Assembly (NCBI GenBank): GCA_028713975.1
Contig: JAQTNE010000006.1
Span: forward strand, 98,614 to 162,613
Source of the DNA: Sulfuricella sp.
GTDB taxonomy: Bacteria > Pseudomonadota > Gammaproteobacteria > Burkholderiales > Sulfuricellaceae
Direction: 5' to 3'
Length of the DNA: 64,000 bases
The stretch's first letter is position 1. Every line of letters starts with the position of its first letter. The position numbers and the translations under genes were made by a program. This document shows positions 33,192 to 42,256 of the stretch, one piece after another. The notes beneath the pieces are model-generated. The model was not told where the DNA came from and searched no databases. It saw only the letters and a list, made by a program, of their open reading frames with translations.

Positions 33192-34068
33192 TGTCATGCA
33201 GGATCAGGCTGAAGGCCTGCGCCGCCTGCTGGCGCGTGATTCAGTGAGGGTGGTGACGCTGACCAGCGGTAGAACCAGTGCGGGCAAATCCAATATTGTG
33301 GTCAACCTGGCTACGGCACTGGCCAAGCGCGGTCGGCAGGTGCTGGTACTGGATGAACAGCAGGGTGCAGGCGGCACGGAAACCTTGCTCGGCCTTACGG
33401 CGCACTATGACCTGATGCATGTGATCCGGCGCGAAAAGACACTGGAAGAGGTGATTGTGCAAGGCCCGGAAGGCGTCGGTATCGTTTCCGCCGGCAAGGG
33501 GCTACAGGTACTTGGGGAATTGGGGCAGGAAGATCAGGACTGGCTGGTGCAGTCGTTCCGTCAAATATCAAAAACCGTGGATGTGGTGTTGGTAGATGCC
33601 GTTGCCGGGGTCGCCAGCAATGTTTTGCCGTTGTCTTTGGCTTCCCAGGAAATCGTGATCGTGGTGTCGGAACACCCGTCTTCGATCACCGATGGTTACG
33701 CCTTGATCAAGGTGCTCAACCAGCGCTTCGCTATCCATCGTTTTCATATTCTGGCGAGCAAGGTAAAGAGCGGAGCCGAAGCGCGAGCATTATACGATAA
33801 CATGGCCAAGGTGGCCGTGCGCTTCCTTGACGTATCCCTCGACTTCATGGGCTACGTGCCGTTTGACGATAAATTGAAGCAAGCTGGCCGGATCGGTCGC
33901 CCGGTGGTGGATGCATTTCCTGCGGCGGCATCAGCCAAGGCGCTCAGAAATCTGGCGGAAACTGTGGAACAATGGCCGCAACCGTCGGGCGAGGATGGAC
34001 GTCTGGAAGCGTTCATGCAGCGCCTGATTCAGACCAGCCGTATTGCGGTGGAAGAGTCTCGCTTATAG
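33184..34068 (+). CDS. flhG: MinD/ParA-like ATPase FlhG (FleN)
   Basis: Position after flhF; TSGRTSAGKSNIVVNLATALAKRGRQVLVLDEQQ deviant Walker A. Confidence 0.92.
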   Translation: MADVMQDQAEGLRRLLARDSVRVVTLTSGRTSAGKSNIVVNLATALAKRGRQVLVLDEQQGAGGTETLLGLTAHYDLMHVIRREKTLEEVIVQGPEGVGIVSAGKGLQVLGELGQEDQDWLVQSFRQISKTVDVVLVDAVAGVASNVLPLSLASQEIVIVVSEHPSSITDGYALIKVLNQRFAIHRFHILASKVKSGAEARALYDNMAKVAVRFLDVSLDFMGYVPFDDKLKQAGRIGRPVVDAFPAAASAKALRNLAETVEQWPQPSGEDGRLEAFMQRLIQTSRIAVEESRL

Positions 34069-34077
34069 AATCGTGTC

Positions 34078-34788
34078 ATGTACTCCAAAACCGGATTAGA
34101 GAAAAATCAGCAAGTTGCCCAATATGCCCCGCTGGTCAAACGCATTGCCTACCATCTGATGGCGCGGCTGCCTGCCAGCGTGCAGGTTGACGACCTGATC
34201 CAGGTTGGCATGATCGGCCTGCTTGATGCCATGACTAATTACAACGATGAGCAGGGTGCGCAGTTCGAGACTTATGCGGTGCAGCGCATCCGCGGTGCGA
34301 TGCTGGACGAATTGCGCCAAAGCGACTGGTTGCCGCGCTCGGCGCGAAAGACCTTGCGCCAGATCGAAGCCGCCATGAATGCCTTGGAGCAGCGCGTGTG
34401 CCGCGCCCCAACCGAACGTGAAGTGGCTGACGAGCTGCGGGTGAGTCTGGAGGATTACCAGCAGATGCTGCTGGATGCGCGCGGTTGTCAGTTGCTGCAC
34501 TATGAGGACTTTCAGAACGGTGAGGATGGCGATTTTTTCGAGCGCCACTGTGCTGACGATTCCGCTGAGCCGTTTGCCAGGCTGCAGGATGAGCGGTTCA
34601 GGGCGAAACTGATTGAGGCGATCAGTGTATTGCCCGAGCGCGAAAAGTTGATGATGGCGATGTATTATGAGGAAGAAATGAATCTGCGCGAAATCGGTGA
34701 GGTTCTGGGCGTCAGCGAATCGCGCGTGTGCCAAGTGCACAGCCAGGCCATGGCGCGTTTGCGCAGCAAGATGAAGGAGTGGATTTGA
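34078..34788 (+). CDS. fliA: RNA polymerase sigma-28 factor FliA
   Basis: Sigma70 regions 2/4; QVDDLIQVGMIGLLDAMTNYN; LREIGEVLGVSESRVCQVHSQAMARL. Confidence 0.97.
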   Translation: MYSKTGLEKNQQVAQYAPLVKRIAYHLMARLPASVQVDDLIQVGMIGLLDAMTNYNDEQGAQFETYAVQRIRGAMLDELRQSDWLPRSARKTLRQIEAAMNALEQRVCRAPTEREVADELRVSLEDYQQMLLDARGCQLLHYEDFQNGEDGDFFERHCADDSAEPFARLQDERFRAKLIEAISVLPEREKLMMAMYYEEEMNLREIGEVLGVSESRVCQVHSQAMARLRSKMKEWI

Positions 34789-35564
34789 AAGGGAAAAGTA
34801 CGAAGCAGGCGAAGCGCACCAGCTTCGATTTTGTCAGTCTGGTCGGTATAGCGCTGGCCTTTACTGCGATCCTCGGCGGCCAGGTTCTGGAAGGGGGGCA
34901 TGTCGGCTCTTTACTTCAGATCACGGCATTTATCATCGTGTTTGGCGGTACGATCGGTGCCATCATGCTGCAGTGTCCTCCCAGAACATTTTTCCATGGG
35001 CTGAAACTGGCAAAATGGGTTTTCTTTCCTCCCAGTCTTGATCAGGATGCACTGATTAAACAGGTGGTTGCATGGAACGGCGTGGCACGCAAGGGCGGAC
35101 TGCTGGCGCTGGAGCCGCAACTGGAAGAGCAGAAAGATCCTTTTACTCACAAGGGCCTGCAAATGTTGGTGGACGGCGCAGAGCCGGAGAAAATCCGTGA
35201 GGCGCTCGATGTCGAAATCGCAACCTATGAGAAGCATCATCTGGATGCATCGAAGGTCTGGATGGGAGCGGGCGGCTACGCTCCCACCGTCGGCATTATT
35301 GGCGCGGTGCTTGGCCTGATCCATGTGATGGAGAACCTGAGCGATCCATCCAAACTGGGGGCCGGTATCGCCGTGGCATTTGTCGCAACCGTTTATGGCG
35401 TGGGATCGGCTAACCTTTTTTTCCTGCCGATAGCCAATAAACTCAAGGCTATTATCGAACAGGAAGTGGTGATGCGCGAGATGTTGATCGAGGGGCTGGT
35501 GTCTATCGCCAATGGCGAGAACCCCCGTGCGATCGAAACGAAATTGCAAGGTTATATCATTTAG
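34785..35564 (+). CDS. Flagellar motor stator protein, MotA/MotC-like
   Basis: MotA/ExbB domain with GIIGAVLGLIHVMENLSDPSKLGAGIAVAFVATVYGVGSAN; probable TTG start overlapping the fliA stop. Confidence 0.93.
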   Translation: MKGKSTKQAKRTSFDFVSLVGIALAFTAILGGQVLEGGHVGSLLQITAFIIVFGGTIGAIMLQCPPRTFFHGLKLAKWVFFPPSLDQDALIKQVVAWNGVARKGGLLALEPQLEEQKDPFTHKGLQMLVDGAEPEKIREALDVEIATYEKHHLDASKVWMGAGGYAPTVGIIGAVLGLIHVMENLSDPSKLGAGIAVAFVATVYGVGSANLFFLPIANKLKAIIEQEVVMREMLIEGLVSIANGENPRAIETKLQGYII

Positions 35565-35585
35565 GTTGTCTGGGCGGGATGACGA

Positions 35586-36458
35586 ATGGCGCGCAAGCAC
35601 AAACACGAAGAACACGAAAATCTGGAGCGCTGGCTAGTCTCTTACGCAGATTTCATTACCTTGCTCTTCGCCTTTTTTGTTGTAATGTATTCAATTTCCC
35701 AAGTGAATACGGCGAAATACAAGGTGTTGAGCAGTTCTCTGGTTAGCGCTTTCAAGAATTCGCCATCCGTTAATGCGCAAGTTGCGCCGACGATGCGGGT
35801 CGATGCAACGTCCAAGTCTGCGGGCCAGACGAAGACTGCGCCAGCGACCGCTGCGCAGGTTATTGAACTGAAACAAATCATGGAGATGCGCCGGAGGCAG
35901 CAGCAAGCGGAAAAACTGAAGGCAGTCGCCAAATCCATGCTCAAGGCAATGGCCGCCTTGATAAAGGAAGGGCTGGTCAGTGTAACCCATAGCGAACGTG
36001 GCGTCGCAATCGAGATCAATGCCAGCGCATTATTTGCCTCTGGTCAGGCGGTTCTCGAGCCAGGGGCGGTTAAAACGCTGTATGCGGTGGGGCAGGAACT
36101 GGCCCGGATACCGAACATGATCCAGGTAGAAGGGTTTACCGACAATACGCCGATCAACACCCCTGTTTTTCCGTCCAACTGGGAACTGTCGACTGCCCGC
36201 GCCAGTAGTGTGGTACGGCTTCTTGCCGAAAACGGGGCGGCGCCGGAGCGTTTTGTTGCCGTGGGCTACGGGGAATTTCGCCCGAGCGATACCAACAGTA
36301 CACCGGAAGGACGCTCGCGAAACCGGCATGTCACGATCACGATTTTAGCGGAGCAGGAGGCGGATACCAATGCGCCGGCCGCCGGCCAAACACCCAAGAC
36401 CGCAACGGAAACACCCAAGGCTGCGACAGCAGAGACTCCTGCCATCAAGAAGCCTTGA
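35586..36458 (+). CDS. Flagellar motor protein MotB/MotD-like (OmpA domain)
   Basis: RWLVSYADFITLLFAFFVVMYSISQVN; OmpA-like VEGFTDNTPI...SRNRHVTI. Confidence 0.94.
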   Translation: MARKHKHEEHENLERWLVSYADFITLLFAFFVVMYSISQVNTAKYKVLSSSLVSAFKNSPSVNAQVAPTMRVDATSKSAGQTKTAPATAAQVIELKQIMEMRRRQQQAEKLKAVAKSMLKAMAALIKEGLVSVTHSERGVAIEINASALFASGQAVLEPGAVKTLYAVGQELARIPNMIQVEGFTDNTPINTPVFPSNWELSTARASSVVRLLAENGAAPERFVAVGYGEFRPSDTNSTPEGRSRNRHVTITILAEQEADTNAPAAGQTPKTATETPKAATAETPAIKKP

Positions 36459-36468
36459 GGGCTTTTTA
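36450..36468 (+). terminator. Weak intrinsic terminator overlapping the motB/motD stop codon
   Basis: aagcc-ttgag-ggcttttta. Confidence 0.5.
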
Positions 36469-36500
36469 GCAGCTAAGTTTCGTGAAAGGTGGGGGACGTT

Positions 36501-36989
36501 CTAGACCTTGCCGAGCGGGCGTCCCATGTCTGGCGCATGGGTTTGCCCATCTGGACCGTACAGCGCGCTCTTGTTGGCCGCTGCCTGAAGGACGGTTAGT
36601 GCCTGCTGGTTATTTTTGAGTTTTGTTTCGATCATGACGCCATTGATCTGATTGAGCTGCTGGGCAGTTTCCGCGCACTCCAGCAGTTTCCGCCAGATTT
36701 CGGCGATTTGTGGGTTGTCGTGCTGGCGTAGCCATTTTCCCATACCCCCCTGTTCCGGAGCGCAGCCTTGTGTGCTGAGGAAGCGGTTACGGGACATGGC
36801 GTATTGCGACAGCAGGACTGCTTTTTCGGATTTTAGCTGAGCCAGTTCGACCAGAAAATCAACATTGCCCTGAATCAGAGCTTCCTGCTCAGTTTGCAAC
36901 ACCTGAATGAAATCCAGAAATACACGTAATTCAGCATCAAGGCTCTTGGCGAAGTCGTCTGGAGAGGTGATCGCCGGCTTGATTGTCAA
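36501..36989 (-). CDS. flgN: Flagellar chaperone FlgN
   Basis: FlgN-like helical protein adjacent to flgM. Confidence 0.85.
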   Translation of the reverse strand: MTIKPAITSPDDFAKSLDAELRVFLDFIQVLQTEQEALIQGNVDFLVELAQLKSEKAVLLSQYAMSRNRFLSTQGCAPEQGGMGKWLRQHDNPQIAEIWRKLLECAETAQQLNQINGVMIETKLKNNQQALTVLQAAANKSALYGPDGQTHAPDMGRPLGKV

Positions 36990-36991
36990 CG

Positions 36992-37306
36992 TCAGCCTTT
37001 CTGATTTTTAACCAGGTCTTTAACCGAGGCAAGCAGGCTATCTGCAATGGCTTCCGGGTTGATTTTGAATCGACCTTCACTGATTGCCAGCTTGATCGAC
37101 TCAACGCGTGCGCTGTCTATTACCGGCGTGTTTTCCATGGCCTGGAGCTGCGATGAAAGCGAAGTGATCTGAACCTTGTCCTGTGCCACCGGTTGTTTTG
37201 CTGGCGACGCAACAGTGGCCGTGCCGGCTCCTGGCTTCGAACCGCGCGTTGCAGTTTCTTTTACGCCCGTATTGGTCGGCGATTTTACTGAGGTATCGAT
37301 CTTCAA
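36992..37306 (-). CDS. flgM: Anti-sigma-28 factor FlgM
   Basis: KVQITSLSSQLQAMENTPVIDSARVESIKLAISEGRFKINPEAIADSLL. Confidence 0.95.
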   Translation of the reverse strand: MKIDTSVKSPTNTGVKETATRGSKPGAGTATVASPAKQPVAQDKVQITSLSSQLQAMENTPVIDSARVESIKLAISEGRFKINPEAIADSLLASVKDLVKNQKG

Positions 37307-37397
37307 GGTAAATTCCTTTGGGTTACGGATCGTTTCTCGATGGTGTTATTGCTGACGCATCGGTGATCCATTGGCAATTATCCGGTTTATGGTAAGG

Positions 37398-37424
37398 ATA
37401 ACGGCACGAACCGATGGAACTTTA
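37398..37424 (-). promoter_or_regulatory. Putative sigma-28 (FliA) promoter driving flgM-flgN
   Basis: Minus strand TAAAGTTC-N11-GCCGTTAT versus consensus TAAAGTTT-N11-GCCGATAA. Confidence 0.75.
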
Positions 37425-37452
37425 GTGGAGAATATATGTTTTATCAAGATAA

Positions 37453-37914
37453 TTAGTTTGATGCTGCAATCCAGCGTTGGGCGGCGGTTTCGTCACTTTC
37501 GCGCGCATCAACCCAGTGTGCGCCTTCCGCAGTTTGTTCTTTTTTCCAGAAGGGCGCACGGGTTTTCAGGTAGTCCATGATGAATTCGCAGGCGGCGAAG
37601 GCTTCATGGCGGTGAGCGCTGCTTGTTACAACCAGCACGATCTGGTCGGTGGGCCTGAGCGGGCCAATGCGGTGGATCACCAGCGCATTGATGAGGTTCC
37701 AGCGCCGTTTTGCTTCTTCCACAATTTCGATCAATGCCTTTTCGGTCATGCCAGGATAGTGCTCCAGAACCATTTCCGTCACTGCCGTATCCTTATTCAG
37801 GTCGCGTACCAGGCCGACGAAGCTGGCGATCGCGCCGATCCCGGTGTTGCCCTGGCGCAGCTTCAGAATTTCCGCGCCAATATCGAAATCTTCGGTTTGC
37901 ACATGTACCGTCAT
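37453..37914 (-). CDS. moaE: Molybdopterin synthase catalytic subunit MoaE
   Basis: GAIASFVGLVRD, LEHYPGMTEKAL, APFWKKE. Confidence 0.96.
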   Translation of the reverse strand: MTVHVQTEDFDIGAEILKLRQGNTGIGAIASFVGLVRDLNKDTAVTEMVLEHYPGMTEKALIEIVEEAKRRWNLINALVIHRIGPLRPTDQIVLVVTSSAHRHEAFAACEFIMDYLKTRAPFWKKEQTAEGAHWVDARESDETAAQRWIAASN

Positions 37915-37915
37915 G

Positions 37916-38170
37916 CTAGCCTCCTGTTACAGGGGGAAAGAAAGCGACTTCATCTTTGTCCCGCACGGGGGTATCCAAATCGGCCATATCCTGATTGACG
38001 GCTGCGCGTACCGGTTTGCCGGGAGCAAGCTCTTCCTGCCAGATGCTGCCGCGCTGCCGCAGCCATTCGGTCAGTGAGCCGACATCGGTGACGTCGGCAG
38101 GGAGTTCCGCCTGTTCCGAAGCCAGGCCAAAAGATTCGCGCAGGCGGGCAAAATAGAGCAGGGTAATCAT
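37916..38170 (-). CDS. moaD: Molybdopterin synthase sulfur carrier subunit MoaD
   Basis: LYFARLRESFG; C-terminal FFPPVTGG. Confidence 0.95.
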   Translation of the reverse strand: MITLLYFARLRESFGLASEQAELPADVTDVGSLTEWLRQRGSIWQEELAPGKPVRAAVNQDMADLDTPVRDKDEVAFFPPVTGG

Positions 38171-38185
38171 GCTGGTTTCTCTCTT

Positions 38186-39421
38186 TTAGTTGAGCATTCC
38201 GGAGAAAGGGAGGAATTTAACGACCTCACCGCGCCGGATTGGGGTGTTTTCGGCAATTTCAACCAAACCATCCGCCCAAGTGGTGGAGGTCAGCACGCCG
38301 GAACCTTGGTTAGGGTAAAGCTGGGCGCTAACTACGCCATCGTCCGCCATGTGCAAACGGGCGCGCAGAAATTCGCGGCGCTTGTCGGGTTTCGGCCAGT
38401 CGAAATCCGCTTTCAGCGAGAAAATCTGCGGGGCGGTGGATGCCACGCCCTGGCTACGCAAGATGAATGGCCGCACAAACAGACAGAAAGTGACAAAGGC
38501 TGAAACCGGGTTACCCGGCAGGCCGATAAACGGCACTTTATCCACTGTGCCAAAGGCCAGCGGTTTGCCCGGCTTGATCGCGATTTTCCACAGATCAAGC
38601 ACTCCTGCCGATTCCACTGCGGCCTTGACATGGTCTTCCTCACCTACGGAAACGCCGCCGCTGGTGATGATCAGGTCTGCCCCGGCTGCGGCTTCCTTGA
38701 GCACCTTCACGGTGGCAGCAAAGTCGTCCGGCACGATGCCAAGGTCAACGATGTCACAGCCCAGCGCCTGGAGCAGGCCGACCAGCACGAAGCGGTTGGA
38801 ATTGTAGATATGGCCGGGTTTGAGCGGTTCCCCCGGCATCACGATTTCATTGCCGGTAAAGAAGGTGGCAACTTTCAGTTTATGGTAAACCGGCAGGGCG
38901 GCGATACCGACCGACGCGGCCAGCCCCATTTCCTGCGGGCGCAGCCGAATGCCGGCAGGAAGAACCTCGGCTCCGACACTAATATCCTCGCCGGCCCGGC
39001 GGATGTTTTCGCCCATTCTGGGCGGCTTGTTGATTGTTACCATGTCGCCCTCGGCGCTGCAATTTTCCTGCATCACCACCGCATCGCAGCCTGCCGGCAC
39101 CGGTGCCCCGGTGAAAATCCGGGCTGCGCTGCCGGTCTCCAGCGGCTGCCCGACGGTGCCAGCCGGAATGCGTTGCGCCACCCGCAGCCGGGTTGCGCCG
39201 TTCGCAACAAGGTCGGCGAGCCGCACGGCATAGCCGTCCATGGCGCTGTTATCCAGCGGCGGAACATTTATCGCCGAGGCCTGGCGTTCGGCCAGTACCC
39301 GCCCCAGTGCGTCCGCCGTGGCGATCCGCTCGATTTTGTGTGCCGGCTGCGTTCGCGCCAGCAGAAAGGATAACGCCTCGTCGGCGCTGATCATGTTCGA
39401 TTTTTTATCCATGTGATCCAA
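38186..39421 (-). CDS. moeA: Molybdopterin molybdenumtransferase MoeA
   Basis: LDNSAMDGYAV, IFTGAPVPAGCDAVVMQE, TSGGVSVGEEDHVK. Confidence 0.96.
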   Translation of the reverse strand: MDHMDKKSNMISADEALSFLLARTQPAHKIERIATADALGRVLAERQASAINVPPLDNSAMDGYAVRLADLVANGATRLRVAQRIPAGTVGQPLETGSAARIFTGAPVPAGCDAVVMQENCSAEGDMVTINKPPRMGENIRRAGEDISVGAEVLPAGIRLRPQEMGLAASVGIAALPVYHKLKVATFFTGNEIVMPGEPLKPGHIYNSNRFVLVGLLQALGCDIVDLGIVPDDFAATVKVLKEAAAGADLIITSGGVSVGEEDHVKAAVESAGVLDLWKIAIKPGKPLAFGTVDKVPFIGLPGNPVSAFVTFCLFVRPFILRSQGVASTAPQIFSLKADFDWPKPDKRREFLRARLHMADDGVVSAQLYPNQGSGVLTSTTWADGLVEIAENTPIRRGEVVKFLPFSGMLN

Positions 39422-39908
39422 GACCTGTTTGTTGCAAGATTAATTCGATAATTTTTGCTGTTTGATCCAGCCGGAGTTGTGGCAATCGAGCTTCCACCGG
39501 AACATCACTGGCGATGGCGACAATATTCGGGTCGCCGGGAAAAAGCAAAGGTTTCCCGAGGGCAGTGCGATGGATTTCCAGCTTTGGGATGGTTTCGTTC
39601 TTGAAGCTTTCAACCAGCACCAGATCGCACGGTGCCAGCCGTCCGATCTGCTCATTCAAGCTTGGTTCTGGCTGGTTGCGCAGTTCGTGAACCAGTGCCC
39701 AGCGAAATTGCGAGGTAACCATCACTTCGCTACAGCCCGCTATGCGGTGGCGGTGTGAATCCTTGCCCGGCTGGTCGATGGCAAAGTCGTGATGGGTATG
39801 CTTGATCAGAGATACCGTTAACCCCTGCGCGACGAGCAGCGGGATCAACTGTTCGATCAAGGTGGTTTTGCCGCTGCCCGAGAAGCCCGCAAAGCCGAAA
39901 ATCTTCAT
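39405..39908 (-). CDS. mobB: Molybdopterin-guanine dinucleotide biosynthesis protein MobB
   Basis: GFAGFSGSGKTTLIEQLIPLL. Confidence 0.94.
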   Translation of the reverse strand: MKIFGFAGFSGSGKTTLIEQLIPLLVAQGLTVSLIKHTHHDFAIDQPGKDSHRHRIAGCSEVMVTSQFRWALVHELRNQPEPSLNEQIGRLAPCDLVLVESFKNETIPKLEIHRTALGKPLLFPGDPNIVAIASDVPVEARLPQLRLDQTAKIIELILQQTGLGSHG

Positions 39909-40351
39909 TATTTATTCCGCATCAGGCGTTGCTTCTCGCGCTGCCAGTCTCTATCCTTCTCTGCATCGCGCTTGTCGTGCTGCTTTTTGCCCTTGGCCAG
40001 GCCGATTTCCAGTTTGATGCGACCGCGGACGAAATGCATGTCCAGCGGCACCAGCGTAAAACCGGCGCGCTCCACCTTGCCGATCAGTTTGCTGATTTCC
40101 TCGGCATGCAGCAGCAATTTTCGGGTGCGTACCGGGTCGGGAATGACGTGGGTGGATGCGGTCTGTAGCGGGCTGATGTGGCAGCCGAGCAGAAACAGTT
40201 CTCCGCCGCGGATGATGATGTAGGCTTCCTTGAGCTGGGTGCGCCCCGCACGAATGGCCTTGACCTCCCAGCCATCAAGGACGATGCCAGCTTCATACTT
40301 TTCCTCGATGAAGTAGTCGTGAAAAGCCTTTTTGTTTTGCGCGATGCTCAT
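39908..40351 (-). CDS. smpB: SsrA-binding protein SmpB
   Basis: [40 protein letters not shown]. Confidence 0.97.
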   Translation of the reverse strand: MSIAQNKKAFHDYFIEEKYEAGIVLDGWEVKAIRAGRTQLKEAYIIIRGGELFLLGCHISPLQTASTHVIPDPVRTRKLLLHAEEISKLIGKVERAGFTLVPLDMHFVRGRIKLEIGLAKGKKQHDKRDAEKDRDWQREKQRLMRNK

Positions 40352-40411
40352 CGGCAGGTGAGTTTCCCTTGGAAATCGTGTATTTTAACAGTTTTTGATG
40401 GCAGCAGACTG

Positions 40412-40849
40412 ATGGCGGTAGTGGAAAAGTCCGTGCTGGTTTTTTATTCGGCACGGCAAATGTTTGCGCTGGTGGACCGGGTCGAGGATTATCCGGTTTT
40501 TCTGCCTTGGTGCGACGGGACGGAAGTGCAGCGGATCAGCGACGATGTACTCGAAGCGACGGTGCATATCGACTATCTTCACGTCAGGCAGAGCTTCTCT
40601 ACCGAAAATACCCGGCAGGAGCCGAACCTGATCGAAATGAAGTTTCGTCACGGGCCGTTCAGCCACCTTGAAGGCAGTTGGCGTTTCATTGAGTTGGATG
40701 AAACGGCCTGTAAAATCGAATTCAGGCTGCATTATGAATTTTCAACCAAACTGCTGGACAAGCTGGTCAGCCCGGTTTTTGGGCATATCGCCAACAGTTT
40801 TGTCGAAGCGTTCGTTCAACGCGCGACAGTGATATATGGTGAGCCATGA
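40412..40849 (+). CDS. ratA: RatA-like SRPBCC (START/coenzyme Q-binding) protein
   Basis: VEKSVLVFYSARQMFALVDRVEDYPVFLPWCDG; next to rnfH and smpB. Confidence 0.93.
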   Translation: MAVVEKSVLVFYSARQMFALVDRVEDYPVFLPWCDGTEVQRISDDVLEATVHIDYLHVRQSFSTENTRQEPNLIEMKFRHGPFSHLEGSWRFIELDETACKIEFRLHYEFSTKLLDKLVSPVFGHIANSFVEAFVQRATVIYGEP

Positions 40850-41169
40850 GCGAAGAAATTTTGGTGGAAGTGGTGTATGCCCTGCCGCAAAAGCAGGAAA
40901 CACTGTCCTTGAAGGTAAGGATCGGTACGTTATTGTCGGAGGTGGTCGAGCGATCCGGCATCCTGCGGGATTTTCCGGAAATTGATCTGGCCACTGCCAA
41001 GGTGGGGATTTTTTCGAAACAGGCCGGGCTCGATACCGTGCTGCGCGATAAAGACCGGGTCGAGATCTATCGCCCGTTGATTGCCGACCCTAAAGAAATC
41101 CGTAAAAAGCGTGCGGCTGAGGGCAAAGGCGGGAAGAAAGAAGCCGGCGAGGTCGAAGTCTTGGCCTGA
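40846..41169 (+). CDS. rnfH: RnfH family ubiquitin-like protein
   Basis: Beta-grasp RnfH sequence ending IYRPLIADPKEIRKKRA. Confidence 0.93.
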   Translation: MSEEILVEVVYALPQKQETLSLKVRIGTLLSEVVERSGILRDFPEIDLATAKVGIFSKQAGLDTVLRDKDRVEIYRPLIADPKEIRKKRAAEGKGGKKEAGEVEVLA

Positions 41170-41646
41170 TTATTTGCACCAGGAATCCACCGCCTGTTTT
41201 GCCTCACTGATAGCCTGGGGGCGGTCGCTGTCTTCCATGTAGACGCGTTCGCCTTTTTCATTGAATCTGGAAATGCGCTGGCCTTCCTGCAAGGCTTGTA
41301 GCTGACGTTGTGCCTGTTCGCAATTCGCTTTCGCGCGCCTGGCTTCTCCCTGATCCTTTGCCTCCTTGGCGGCGGCTTCCTCTGCCTTGACCTGGCGCTT
41401 GCGGAATTCCAGGTCTTTTTCTGCCATGCTCCGGCTCTCGCTGTCGGATGTGGCTTTGGGCAAGACCGGACTGGTCTTGATGTCCAGGGATTTTTGCGAC
41501 TTGACGGCGGCTGGTGGCGGCTGATCCGAATAATGAACCTTGCCATCGGCATCCACCCACTTGGTAACCCCGGCATACGCAGTGGCCGCCAGTGTCAGTA
41601 GCGAAAAGGCGAGCAGTGGCAGCCGCATGGTGTTCACCCGTGTCAT
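41170..41646 (-). CDS. DUF4124-type secreted protein
   Basis: Signal peptide then VTKWVDADGKVHYSDQPPP. Confidence 0.85.
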   Translation of the reverse strand: MTRVNTMRLPLLAFSLLTLAATAYAGVTKWVDADGKVHYSDQPPPAAVKSQKSLDIKTSPVLPKATSDSESRSMAEKDLEFRKRQVKAEEAAAKEAKDQGEARRAKANCEQAQRQLQALQEGQRISRFNEKGERVYMEDSDRPQAISEAKQAVDSWCK

Positions 41647-41975
41647 TTGGCCGGCGGATAGCTTAACTGGGCCAGCCCCAGCCGTGCCTGTTCGCTTGCT
41701 GCTTTCGCATGTTTCAGGACGGCTGCGCTGTCGGCCTTGGTGGCGGCTTCCTTCGCTTTTTTCAGGGAGTTTTCTGCGGTGGTCCACAGTGCTTTTTTGG
41801 TTCTTGCTTCTTTGATGTCTGCTTCGGCTTTGGCGAGAGCTTGCCGGGCTTCCTCTGACAGCGCCGGTTTCGCCGCTTCCGAGGTCACGGCTTCGGGTTT
41901 TACCGCGCCGCTCCCTTGGCATCCGCCGAGCAACAGGCTGCACAGGATGGCAAGCGGGATAAATTTATTGTACAT
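41643..41975 (-). CDS. Small lipoprotein of unknown function
   Basis: Lipobox LLLGGCQG; helical Ala/Lys-rich body. Confidence 0.7.
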   Translation of the reverse strand: MYNKFIPLAILCSLLLGGCQGSGAVKPEAVTSEAAKPALSEEARQALAKAEADIKEARTKKALWTTAENSLKKAKEAATKADSAAVLKHAKAASEQARLGLAQLSYPPAK

Positions 41976-42009
41976 GTGTGTCTCCTTAACTGGTTCTTGA
42001 ATTTGGTTA

Positions 42010-42130
42010 AACCCAGATTGTCCATTAGAAGCGCCGTGGTTTGATTTTTTTATAAATACCTAATTTTCGCCATTAGAAAACCACTTGGAATCGAGTGTTT
42101 TGACCTTAATATATATGGACAATCTGGGTT
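42010..42130. mobile_element. MITE-like element with 16-bp perfect terminal inverted repeats
   Basis: AACCCAGATTGTCCAT (42010-42025) and ATGGACAATCTGGGTT (42115-42130); noncoding, AT-rich interior. Confidence 0.6.
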
Positions 42131-42256
42131 AAACATAGCGATTCACAATGTAACCGTCAATGGTGCAAATGTACTTTCTGAACGAGGCGGGCAAACCCAG
42201 TTTACCGGGGATGCCCTAAGCTTGTATAATAATGCTTTGGTAACAAGGATAAAAAC

